This document shows positions 35,240 through 43,587 of a stretch of DNA of 64,000 nt, piece by piece. The notes under the pieces were generated by a model. That model was not told where the DNA came from. It did no database searches and saw nothing but the letters and a program-made list of their open reading frames with translations. This DNA is from Pirellula sp. Its GTDB lineage: Bacteria > Planctomycetota > Planctomycetia > Pirellulales > Pirellulaceae. Where the stretch lies: the NCBI GenBank assembly GCA_021300155.1, contig JAJTID010000033.1, forward strand, positions 1 through 64,000, in the 5' to 3' direction. The position numbers and the translations under genes are program-made. Within the stretch, counting starts at the first letter, position 1. Each line of letters opens with the position of its first letter.

Positions 35240-36532
35240 TTGTCATTCTCTGTGGATTCCATCGTTCTCGCATACAATCCACCCTTTCGTATTCAAAACG
35301 ATCGCTGGCTCGACGTGCGTCTCGATCTCCAAGCTCGCTTGGAATCGCCTGTTATGCTCTTAGACATGTCCCGCCCCGTCGAAGAGCTAGAACAAGTCGT
35401 GCGTTCGCATTGGACTATTTGTTGCAAAAGAAAATCCCAACGAGTTGTTCTCATTACAGTGGATTGCGCCGAACGAGCATCGGCACTCATGGATGTGGCA
35501 AGACTTTGGAATCAACTCGAGACGAACGGGACTAACGATCCATCCCTGTTTCTCGCGCAACGATGGGACAGTTCCGACTGGGCCGAGTTTCTTGTTTCGA
35601 GCGACCTAGAAAGGTCCATGGGTTCATGGCTCATCGTCAGTCGGAACCCCGTCAATTCCGTAGATCGAATGAACACAGAGATCTGCACTTTGCACCGCAA
35701 ACAAATTACAGAACTTGTCTGGGAACTGCGAACACTCGAGGTAAACGCGGATTTTGCTATTCAAGATTCGAATCGCGGAAACCGTCAAGTTGATTTCTTT
35801 GCGGAAATCCCATGGGGAGAATTACTAGATCGCCATCCACGATCCGATGATGCGGATACAGATCGTATTGTTCTCGCGCGTGACGGTAATTGTCGTTCCA
35901 AAGACTTCGACGAAGTTTTCCCTCTCAAAAGGATCGTGCCGCTTTTAGTAAATAAGTATCTGGGTGCATTCGAGTATACATCCCCTTTGCCTGTGAAATT
36001 GGCTACTATCGATCGCGGGCACGAAGAATTGATGAGGCGCATCAACGCATTGCTTCCCGTTGCCTATCGAGGGCGTGCCGACGAGGTGCGAACCGATTCG
36101 ATGGGGTCGGCGGGTGTTCGACTCGATCCGGACGGTAAAGTTCCTTGGGACAAGATCTGGACCAGCTTTTGCGACTTAGGACTCGCTGGTGGGCCGCCCC
36201 ATCGAGGACTTCTTCTAGAACCTGTAGATAAAGTCGACATTGAAAATGATAGAGCCGCTTATCAAAGCGTCATCGATGAAGTTCGACGTGGTATCTCTCT
36301 CGTGTCAGGTTTAGAAACTGTCGAATGTGAGTCGTTAGGGTGGGTCGGTATTGTGTGTGAAAACGAATCGATGGCTGCATGGATGTTGCGCGCGATCATC
36401 GCAGAAAATGTGATTGCGCGACGCGAGAGAAACGTAGTATTCGTTCCTGCTGGTCCACGATTCACCATCTACAAAGAAATCAAAAACATCATCGTTACGA
36501 TCGCCAAGACGACCCATTTTTATCGCCTCTGA
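35240..36532 (+). CDS. Conserved-looking protein of unknown function
   Basis: I do not recognise this 430-aa protein. It has no signal peptide or membrane helix. The N-terminal half (about 1-190) looks like an alpha/beta fold with hydrophobic strands (QRVVLITVDCAE, GSWLIVSRN) but no Walker A motif. The C-terminal half (about 245-430) has the hallmarks of a conserved domain: TDSMGSAGVRLDPDGKVPWD, a GGPPHRG motif near 316-322, a strand/helix pair (GWVGIVCENESMAAWMLRA) and VPAGPRFTIYKEIKNII. It may be an enzyme domain fused to a second module. Translation may begin at TTG 35240 or GTG 35252; neither has a good ribosome-binding site. It lies 46 bp after the ECF sigma gene and could be its target or modulator. 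Confidence 0.7.
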   Translation: MSFSVDSIVLAYNPPFRIQNDRWLDVRLDLQARLESPVMLLDMSRPVEELEQVVRSHWTICCKRKSQRVVLITVDCAERASALMDVARLWNQLETNGTNDPSLFLAQRWDSSDWAEFLVSSDLERSMGSWLIVSRNPVNSVDRMNTEICTLHRKQITELVWELRTLEVNADFAIQDSNRGNRQVDFFAEIPWGELLDRHPRSDDADTDRIVLARDGNCRSKDFDEVFPLKRIVPLLVNKYLGAFEYTSPLPVKLATIDRGHEELMRRINALLPVAYRGRADEVRTDSMGSAGVRLDPDGKVPWDKIWTSFCDLGLAGGPPHRGLLLEPVDKVDIENDRAAYQSVIDEVRRGISLVSGLETVECESLGWVGIVCENESMAAWMLRAIIAENVIARRERNVVFVPAGPRFTIYKEIKNIIVTIAKTTHFYRL

Positions 36533-36566
36533 TTCCCTCACGCGTCACTGTGCGGTAAATGAACGA

Positions 36567-37940
36567 CTACACAGTTGCTGGCACGTCGTACGGTGGCCGC
36601 GCTGGTCGCGACACAAGAGCCGATGCTTTTTCATTCCCCTTGAACTGCTCCTCCTTTGCATCAAAGTGCAGCGTCTCATCGACTCGATAAGCAATATTCG
36701 AAAGGTGACACAGTGCCGAGGACATATGCCCCTCCAGAATGTCAGCCGTCAAAATCTCTCGATTCCTAGATCGAACCGCAGATATCCAGTTTCGAAAGTG
36801 TGGTGTATCGGAGATCGGACTACCAGGCTGATACGCAGAAGGTCCAGGCTCGCGTTTGTCCCCTAAGAAGGAGTAGTAGCTTGAATAGTCAGGAAAAACC
36901 ATGGTCCCTTTCGTTCCAAGGAAGATTGCACCTACTGGAAAATCCTTTTGCACGAATGGATACTGATCACGAAATCCAGCCTCGGCATTCGTGTACCAAT
37001 CTCGAACTTCAAATGTAATCATCTTTCCATCGGGCCACTTCAACATCGATGAGAGCAAACCTGGGGTTTCCGCATCGCTCTTGAACAAATTCTCTTGGAC
37101 ATAGTTCGTCCCCATCGCGGAAACGGTCGTCGGGTGCTGATCGATTTTCATCCCCCAACGCAATAGATCCATTTGATGGACTCCTTGATTGCCAATTTCA
37201 CCATTGCCAAAATCCCAAATCCAATGCCACTTTGTTTGATGAAAGTTGCTATAAGGACGCAAAGGAGCTGGGCCACAAAAAGCATCCCACTGTAGATTGT
37301 CCGGTGCAGGCTGAGTCTCATTCTTGCCATGATTACGACGGATCTTGTAAGCAATCCCACGGCCAAAATAGACATCCCCGATCAGACCATCGTGCAAATG
37401 CCTCATCCCTTCTACGATGTTTTGCGAAGATCGACATTGCGTTCCGTGTTGAACGATCCGATCGTATTTGCGAGCCGCTTCTACCATCTTGCGACCTTCA
37501 AAGATGTTGTGAGAACCTGGCTTCTCTACATAGACATCTTTCCCTGCTTGGCATCCCCAAATAACCCCCAAGGCATGCCAATGATTGGGCGTCGCATAAG
37601 TTACAGCGTCAATCGATTTGTCATCTAACACTCGCCGTAAATCGTCGTAACCCGCAACTTCATGGCCTGTTTTTTCCTGGCACGCGCGGATGGCATTTGC
37701 CGTTTTTCGTTGGTCGCAATCGCAAACGCCAGCAAGCTCAATATTCAAGGAAGTGTCCTTCTCCAATTCCGCTAGACTGCTCGTGTGCGAATTGGCTCTA
37801 CCTCCCATACCAACAACGGCAATTCGCAATTTACTATTCAAATTACGAGCTCGAACGATCGCTGGAAATGCAATAGCCGTTGCCGCAACCGTCCCTGCGG
37901 TAAGGGCATCTCTGCGAGATAATCGGTGATTCTGGTTCAT
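36567..37940 (-). CDS. Gfo/Idh/MocA family oxidoreductase, Tat-exported
   Basis: A 457-aa NAD(P)-dependent oxidoreductase. The N-terminus has a twin-arginine leader (LSRRDALTAGTVAATAIAFP), so the folded protein should be exported with its cofactor. The Rossmann region begins KLRIAVVGMGGRANSH, and the family motif with the conserved Lys is DVYVEKPGSHN. A C-terminal alpha/beta domain ends with the short VSRPARPPYDVPATV tail. Planctomycetes encode dozens of these, generally linked to sugar or cyclitol oxidation; the substrate here is unknown. It is the last gene of a minus-strand group after the PSD1 cytochrome, separated by 110 bp. Confidence 0.92.
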   Translation of the reverse strand: MNQNHRLSRRDALTAGTVAATAIAFPAIVRARNLNSKLRIAVVGMGGRANSHTSSLAELEKDTSLNIELAGVCDCDQRKTANAIRACQEKTGHEVAGYDDLRRVLDDKSIDAVTYATPNHWHALGVIWGCQAGKDVYVEKPGSHNIFEGRKMVEAARKYDRIVQHGTQCRSSQNIVEGMRHLHDGLIGDVYFGRGIAYKIRRNHGKNETQPAPDNLQWDAFCGPAPLRPYSNFHQTKWHWIWDFGNGEIGNQGVHQMDLLRWGMKIDQHPTTVSAMGTNYVQENLFKSDAETPGLLSSMLKWPDGKMITFEVRDWYTNAEAGFRDQYPFVQKDFPVGAIFLGTKGTMVFPDYSSYYSFLGDKREPGPSAYQPGSPISDTPHFRNWISAVRSRNREILTADILEGHMSSALCHLSNIAYRVDETLHFDAKEEQFKGNEKASALVSRPARPPYDVPATV

Positions 37941-38050
37941 GATTCAATGTGCCTGATGCAAGAGAGGAATACTAATTTCGAACTATGCGTGATGTGAGTC
38001 ACCTAGCATTGATGCAAATCACAATTTGTGAATGCGAGCCAACGGGTCAA

Positions 38051-40948
38051 CTATTCTAAGTAAAGTAGTTCGTTCGCGTTGAGTAACGCGCGACTAAATG
38101 CTTCGATGCCATGCTTTTCGATCAACGAACTCGCTGCCGCAATCTCTTTCGGTGAGGGATCCCGCTGAAAAACAATTCGGTACGCATTGGTGATTGCCAC
38201 GCCTAATTCCGAAGCTTTGTCCTTATTACCCACAATACGATCGCCAATCGCTTTTGCCATATCCAAGGTAAAGCTATGATTCAGCATTGTTAACGCCTGC
38301 AATGGTGTCGTAGTATTGGCTCGTTTCGGTGCCGCAAACGCGTTGTCCGGCAAATCAAAATCACTCAGCACGTCGACAATGCTCGCTCTCGCATTCTGAT
38401 GATAAACGGATCGTCGATAGGTTTCTGGTCCGTGGACGTCGAGCGGAAAATAGGTGCAAACGTTATTCTGCGTAAACTTGTATAAACGGAACCCAGGTCC
38501 CCCCATCGGTTCCAACCGCATCTTGCCCGCAACGGTCAGTATCGTGTCGCGTAGCTCCTCCGCCGAAAGTCGACGTGGTGGAAAACGCCACAAAAACCTT
38601 GAATCTTTGTCCAGCTTTGCAAAGTCTTCATGGTAAGCTGCGCTTTGCTGATAAACCTTGGATAACAAAATCTCGCGATGAAGCGATTTAATCCGCCATC
38701 CGTTCTTGATCAAACGGCAAGCAAGAAAATCTAGTAAATCCGGGTGCGTTGGTTTGCTTCCTAAGTAGCCAAAGTCGCTCGGGCTATCCACGATGCCTGT
38801 GCCAAAATGATATTGCCAAACACGATTGGCCAACACACGCGGTGTAAGCGGATTGCTATCGTGGGTAATCCATTTCGCCAATGCCAGACGTCGTTCACCT
38901 TCCTCTGCGTTCGGCTTCAATTCAAACGAGACTGGTATTCTGCTAAGGACCTGCAAACTAGACGGTGCGATTGGCTCCCCCAATTTCATCGGATCGCCCC
39001 CCTTGCGAACAAAGGTCGGTTCCTTTGGTGTCACAAAGGTACCTGCCCACACCTGAGGGAGCTTTGGAACTTTCGCAATCGCGGCACGAATCTTTTGGAT
39101 CTGTTTGTCGAAGTCGGCTAGCTGCTTGTCTTCCTCGACGGTCTCCATGGCTCGACGAGCCTTGGCGATTCCGTGCGCGGGACTCCACGGCTCGCGACCT
39201 TCATCGGAAGCCACTGTTGTCCATTGCTTTCCATCGATAGAAACCTGTACTTCGTACTCGCATGGTGTCGAGCCTCTCACCTTACTATCATCGATGCTAC
39301 GGTCCCCTCTCGCATTGAGGAACGTAATTCGTTGAATCGTTTCTACACTGGGAAAGGTGAGTAACAACTCAGAAGGTGAACCGATGAACCACGCCTCACC
39401 AAGCGCGTCATCAATACAATATTGAGGACCATAGGCTTCCGGAAAGTCTTCAGCCGTCGCCGACTTGGCTCCTGTAGCGATAGTCCCGTGGGTCGCTAAT
39501 GCAACATTGCGCTCAGGTGGGTCTGCGCTCCATACTCGAAACTCTGTGAGCTTTCCTCCTTGGCCACTTCGTTTTTTGCCTTTTACACCATCTTGATAGT
39601 CGCTCGTCAATCCGTGAATAATAAACTTGAGATACTTCGCTTCGACCGCTTCAAAGGCCTCATCGGTTCCATGTAGGTCGATCTTGGGACGTGTCGCCTT
39701 GGTTTGTTCGGAAATAGCTTTGGCTCTCGCTTCAATCGCAGCTTCGATCTTTCCCTTCTCCAGTTCCAATTGCTTTAGCTGTTCATTGAGAGGCTTCATG
39801 GCATCTTCAAGAGCCTTTCTCTCCGCTTGAGTCGCAATGCTCCGACGTGCATGCGTCACACCTTCGAACGCGGCCAGCATACGATAGTAGTCTTCCGTGG
39901 GTATCGGATCGAATTTATGATGATGACATCGAGCGCAATTGATAGTTAATCCTAGAAAGGCACCACTCGTCGCCGTGATCACATCGTCCAAAGTGGCAGC
40001 GCGTATATTCGCCTTGGCGACTGCGTCTTGATTGCCGACGTCATCATAGGGGCCCGCGACAAGAAATGCCGTGCCGACCTCGACCGACGGATTGTCTTTT
40101 CCAATAACATCCCCCGCTAGATGCTCGATCATCAACTGTTGAAAGGACTTGTCGTCGTTGATCGATTGAATCACATAGTCGCGAAACGGCCACAAATCCT
40201 CTACGATAACATTTCGCTCAAAACCGTGGCTCTCGCCAAACCGAATCACATCGAGCCAATGTCTTCCCCAGCGTTCCCCATAACGAGGCGAAGCAAGTAA
40301 TCGATCGACCAAACCAGCAACCGCTACTTGCGAGCTCTTTTGATACTCCCTCTCAAACGCAACAATTTCTTCATAGGACGGAGGTAGTCCGATCACATCG
40401 TACGACATGCGTCGAATAAGCGATCGCGCATCGGCGGGTGGATTGCCAACCAAATTCTTCTCGGATAACTTGGCGGAGATAAAGTCATCGATGCTGTCGT
40501 GAGCAAATTCTGTAGCCAGCGGTTGCAACGACCACCACGATTTGTCGGCTCTCTTCGCTTCTAGCACAACACCGGTTCGCGGGTCGGGGGCCCCCATCTT
40601 GATCCACGACGTAAAGTCCGCAATAATTGCGTCTGGCAGTTTCGGTTTATTCGTTGGCATCTCCATTCCATCCTCAAGATGCTTCATAACGCGGAGGAGA
40701 TAGCTGCCATCGGGATCACCGGGACGGATAAGCGTTTCGCCACTATCGCCCCCTTTTTCGATTCCAGCTTTCGAATCGAGAAGAAGATTACCCTTCAATT
40801 TCTCGGAGGTACTGCTGTGGCACTCATAACAATGTTCAATGAGGGCTGGACGTATCTTCTGCTCAAAAAACACAACTCCATCGTTAGCCAACATGCTGGA
40901 CATCGGCGAGAAGAGCAGAACGAAGAGTATGAAAGGGTGAAGTCGCAT
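38051..40948 (-). CDS. PSD1 and planctomycete cytochrome c domain protein (DUF1549/DUF1553)
   Basis: A 965-aa secreted protein. Signal peptide about 1-21, then a c-type haem motif C40-x-x-C43-H44 (CYECH). DUF1549 follows (SIDDFISAKLSEKNL through RYGERWGRHWLDVIRFGES). A coiled-coil region (about 370-415, EQLKQLELEKGKIEAAIEA) and a discoidin-like carbohydrate-binding segment (about 425-590) come next, and the C-terminus is DUF1553 (LTPRVLANRVWQYHFGTGIV...RRLSAEELRDTILTVAG). Proteins of this type are almost always encoded beside a DUF1501 protein, as here: the DUF1501 gene ends only 12 bp upstream. The pair is presumed to oxidise a polysaccharide-derived substrate in the periplasm; the reaction is unproven. 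Confidence 0.93.
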   Translation of the reverse strand: MRLHPFILFVLLFSPMSSMLANDGVVFFEQKIRPALIEHCYECHSSTSEKLKGNLLLDSKAGIEKGGDSGETLIRPGDPDGSYLLRVMKHLEDGMEMPTNKPKLPDAIIADFTSWIKMGAPDPRTGVVLEAKRADKSWWSLQPLATEFAHDSIDDFISAKLSEKNLVGNPPADARSLIRRMSYDVIGLPPSYEEIVAFEREYQKSSQVAVAGLVDRLLASPRYGERWGRHWLDVIRFGESHGFERNVIVEDLWPFRDYVIQSINDDKSFQQLMIEHLAGDVIGKDNPSVEVGTAFLVAGPYDDVGNQDAVAKANIRAATLDDVITATSGAFLGLTINCARCHHHKFDPIPTEDYYRMLAAFEGVTHARRSIATQAERKALEDAMKPLNEQLKQLELEKGKIEAAIEARAKAISEQTKATRPKIDLHGTDEAFEAVEAKYLKFIIHGLTSDYQDGVKGKKRSGQGGKLTEFRVWSADPPERNVALATHGTIATGAKSATAEDFPEAYGPQYCIDDALGEAWFIGSPSELLLTFPSVETIQRITFLNARGDRSIDDSKVRGSTPCEYEVQVSIDGKQWTTVASDEGREPWSPAHGIAKARRAMETVEEDKQLADFDKQIQKIRAAIAKVPKLPQVWAGTFVTPKEPTFVRKGGDPMKLGEPIAPSSLQVLSRIPVSFELKPNAEEGERRLALAKWITHDSNPLTPRVLANRVWQYHFGTGIVDSPSDFGYLGSKPTHPDLLDFLACRLIKNGWRIKSLHREILLSKVYQQSAAYHEDFAKLDKDSRFLWRFPPRRLSAEELRDTILTVAGKMRLEPMGGPGFRLYKFTQNNVCTYFPLDVHGPETYRRSVYHQNARASIVDVLSDFDLPDNAFAAPKRANTTTPLQALTMLNHSFTLDMAKAIGDRIVGNKDKASELGVAITNAYRIVFQRDPSPKEIAAASSLIEKHGIEAFSRALLNANELLYLE

Positions 40949-40960
40949 GATCGGTTCCGT

Positions 40961-42373
40961 TCAACTCAAAATAGATTTCAGAATGTGGCCATGAACATCG
41001 GTCAAACGACGATTGGCGCCGTTGTGGTAAAAGGCCAGCTTGGTGTGATCGAGACCAAGCAGGTGAAGCATCGTAGCATAAAAGTCATAGACACTCGTGA
41101 TGTCGACTACCGCTCGGCGTCCGAAGTCGTCTGTTTCACCGTAACTGACTCCGCCTCGAATCCCAGCCCCCATCATCCAGGTGGTGAATGCATCCGGGTT
41201 ATGATCGCGTCCACTTGTACCTTCTTGGTGAGTCGGCATCCGACCAAACTCCGTGCACCAAACCACAAGCACGTCTTCCAACATTCCACGCTGTTTCATG
41301 TCGCTTAGCAATGCTGCGGTGGGTTGGTCAAAGATTGGACAATGACGCTCGTAATCCGACTTGAGTGTTTTGTGTGCATCCCAATTGAGCAACCCATCGA
41401 CAGCGCTCGCGCGAGAAGCACAATAGAGACTTACGAATCTCACGCCATTCTCCAGCAACCGTCTCGACAAAAGGCAGTTGCGAGCATACGCAGCCTTTAG
41501 CTTATTGCTATCGTTCGTTCCGTACATATCGAGGATGTGGTTTGGTTCTTTGGACAGATCGCTAACCTCGGGTGCAGCCATTTGCATTTTGGCTGCCAAT
41601 TCGTAGGACGACAGTCTCGCTTGCAATTCATCATTACCTGGGTGCAATGCAGCGTGTTCCGTATTGATGAATTTTAAGAAATCGCGAGTTGCCATTTCTG
41701 CATCGGGGCCGATGGATGCTGGGCGAGCCAGATTGCGCAACGGTTGCTGTGCAGCCATCGAGACTCCTTGGAATTGCGCTGGTAGGAAGCCGTTGCCCCA
41801 ATTGGCTTTTCCGTTGGGTGGTTCACCGCGTATATCCTGGATCGAAACGTAGGTGGGTAAATTCTCATTGATCGCCCCAATCGCGTAACTGATCCAGGCC
41901 CCTGCGCTTGGAAATCCATCTCGAGCGAAACAGGAGTTCATGAAGATGCATCCCGGACCATGCGTATTCGTGCGAGAACTCATGCTGTGAATAAAGGCCA
42001 TGTCATCAACATGTTTTGCCATATTCGGCAAAAGCGAGGAGATCTTCTTCCCGCTTTCTCCTGCGGTGATGAATGGCCAAGGGGATTTCATCAAGTTACC
42101 GTTCTTCCCTTGGAACGTGACTTCGGCATCCCCTGGCATCGGCGTGCCATCGAATTTGTCGAGCAAAGGTTTGTGGTCCCACAAATCGACATGCGATGCT
42201 GCTCCCGGGCAGAAGATCTGGAGTACTTGCTTTGCCTTTGCTGGAAAGTGAGTCTGTCCTGAGGAGACTGCCCTTAGTTCTTGATTGAGCAGACTAGAAA
42301 GCGCCACTCCCGTCATTCCAGTGGACATGTGCTCAAGAAAACGGCGGCGCGATGGATCCAGGTTTTCATTCAT
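40961..42373 (-). CDS. DUF1501 family secreted protein (sulfatase-like fold)
   Basis: A 470-aa protein with a twin-arginine leader (PSRRRFLEHMSTGMTGVALS) and the DUF1501 core, which resembles alkaline phosphatase/sulfatase folds. Family segments visible include FCPGAASHVDLWDHKP near the start, ISYAIGAINENLPTYVSI, and near the end VVWCTEFGRMP followed by GRDHNP. It forms a two-gene unit with the PSD1 cytochrome, a widespread planctomycete pairing. Predicted periplasmic; enzymatic activity unknown. A second DUF1501 protein lies at 55908 with a different partner. Confidence 0.92.
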   Translation of the reverse strand: MNENLDPSRRRFLEHMSTGMTGVALSSLLNQELRAVSSGQTHFPAKAKQVLQIFCPGAASHVDLWDHKPLLDKFDGTPMPGDAEVTFQGKNGNLMKSPWPFITAGESGKKISSLLPNMAKHVDDMAFIHSMSSRTNTHGPGCIFMNSCFARDGFPSAGAWISYAIGAINENLPTYVSIQDIRGEPPNGKANWGNGFLPAQFQGVSMAAQQPLRNLARPASIGPDAEMATRDFLKFINTEHAALHPGNDELQARLSSYELAAKMQMAAPEVSDLSKEPNHILDMYGTNDSNKLKAAYARNCLLSRRLLENGVRFVSLYCASRASAVDGLLNWDAHKTLKSDYERHCPIFDQPTAALLSDMKQRGMLEDVLVVWCTEFGRMPTHQEGTSGRDHNPDAFTTWMMGAGIRGGVSYGETDDFGRRAVVDITSVYDFYATMLHLLGLDHTKLAFYHNGANRRLTDVHGHILKSILS

Positions 42374-42657
42374 AGGTAGGCAGCTTTCTGCGGCAGGTCA
42401 GTACAATCGAATGGTTGTCGATTGCAGGAGGGAGACAACTAATGATACCTCACAAAAGACCTCCAGCCCAGCAGGCAAAATGAACAGCCAACGCCGAAAC
42501 GTCGTAGCCACCACTGCCATTCGCGGCTTGCGGCGATCCCCAATAGAAGTAAATCAAGAGATTGCCTTGGTCCTGATTTGACGTTGAGCACAACGACCGC
42601 AGGCATGCTATACTCCGTGAAACACTCGAAGTAAGTCATGCGTCGGATCATCAAGCC

Positions 42658-42885
42658 ATGAAATGCCCTATTTGCAATTCCCAAATGGATGAAGGTGAAG
42701 TCTACCTAAAGAAGTCTTTCCTCAATACAGTTGCATTTGGTTGGGGCGCGACAGATTTGGTGTTTCGGAGATCCAGCACAAAGAGGGAAGTTGAACTTAT
42801 GACACCTTGGGACTTTAGCAAAGCGTACCATTGTATTGAATGTGGAGCGACAGTGATCGCAACTACCACTGGAAAAGATGATTGA
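42658..42885 (+). CDS. Small zinc-ribbon protein (DUF6487-like)
   Basis: A 75-aa protein with two cysteine pairs: CPIC near the N-terminus (KCPICNSQMDEGEVYLKKS) and CIEC near the C-terminus (YHCIECGATVI), forming a probable zinc ribbon. The middle has a hydrophobic patch (LNTVAFGWGATDLVF). It resembles small planctomycete and firmicute zinc-ribbon proteins annotated as DUF6487; no function is known. It stands alone, diverging from the DUF1501 gene. The paired cysteines support a real gene despite its size. Confidence 0.7.
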   Translation: MKCPICNSQMDEGEVYLKKSFLNTVAFGWGATDLVFRRSSTKREVELMTPWDFSKAYHCIECGATVIATTTGKDD

Positions 42886-43047
42886 CCGGAATGAGCCGAG
42901 CATTGCCCGTGAAGCTCTTGTACAGCCCGATCAGACTGAACACAATCATCAGGAGTGGTACCTGTGATGATGTCTGTAAGAGTGAATGAGTGTATCACGC
43001 ACCGGCATCTGTATGGTCCATCATCGGCAAGGCGCGGGCTGGACTGA

Positions 43048-43566
43048 TTACCTAAACATTTGGAATGCCCCTATGGATTGAAAGGCGTTTTCGAAGTGAC
43101 GGAAAGATGGTCTGTCGCCTGGTCCATGAAGAATCACCTCGATGACATCCGCTCTTCCAGGTGTCCCAAACAATCGATGCTGCTTCATAAAACGCAAAGC
43201 GACGTCCGTGATCTTCTTCTGCTTCTGCTCGTGAACGCGATCCGACGGACCGCCATCGTTCTCGTGCTGAATCAAGGATGACTTCACTTCTACAAAAACG
43301 ATTTGCCTCTTCTTCCACGCGGCAACAATATCGATCTCCCCTGAACGGGTGCGGAATGAGTGCTCGATGATGAAATAACCTTTTCGTTGCAAGTAAATCA
43401 GAGCCAGTCGCTCGCCATAGGCGCCAATCGACTCGTTCTGCTTTCTTGTCGGGTAAGGACGCTGCAATCGATAATTGATCCACGGCTGAGCACATCGATC
43501 GGTCCAATGCTCTAGGTCAATTCTCCAATTACGCATCGCTTTCATTCTCATTTTGCAAATTGCCAT
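43048..43566 (-). CDS. YraN/UPF0102 family, restriction-endonuclease-like fold
   Basis: A 172-aa protein. The family core (about 45-160) contains NESIGAYGERLALIYLQRKGY, then TRSGEIDIVAAWKKRQIVFVEVKSS, with the Asp and Glu-x-Lys arrangement of the PD-(D/E)XK nuclease fold, and QKQKKITDVALRFM. YraN proteins are about 120 aa, so roughly 45 residues rich in Trp and Arg are an N-terminal extension; later in-frame ATGs (43551, 43545, 43536) shorten it only slightly. The biochemical role is uncertain; nuclease activity is inferred from the fold. It begins 21 bp after the FAD/Fe-S dehydrogenase gene and is probably co-transcribed. Confidence 0.85.
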   Translation of the reverse strand: MAICKMRMKAMRNWRIDLEHWTDRCAQPWINYRLQRPYPTRKQNESIGAYGERLALIYLQRKGYFIIEHSFRTRSGEIDIVAAWKKRQIVFVEVKSSLIQHENDGGPSDRVHEQKQKKITDVALRFMKQHRLFGTPGRADVIEVILHGPGDRPSFRHFENAFQSIGAFQMFR

Positions 43567-43587
43567 TCAATATCGATTGCTCGCTGG

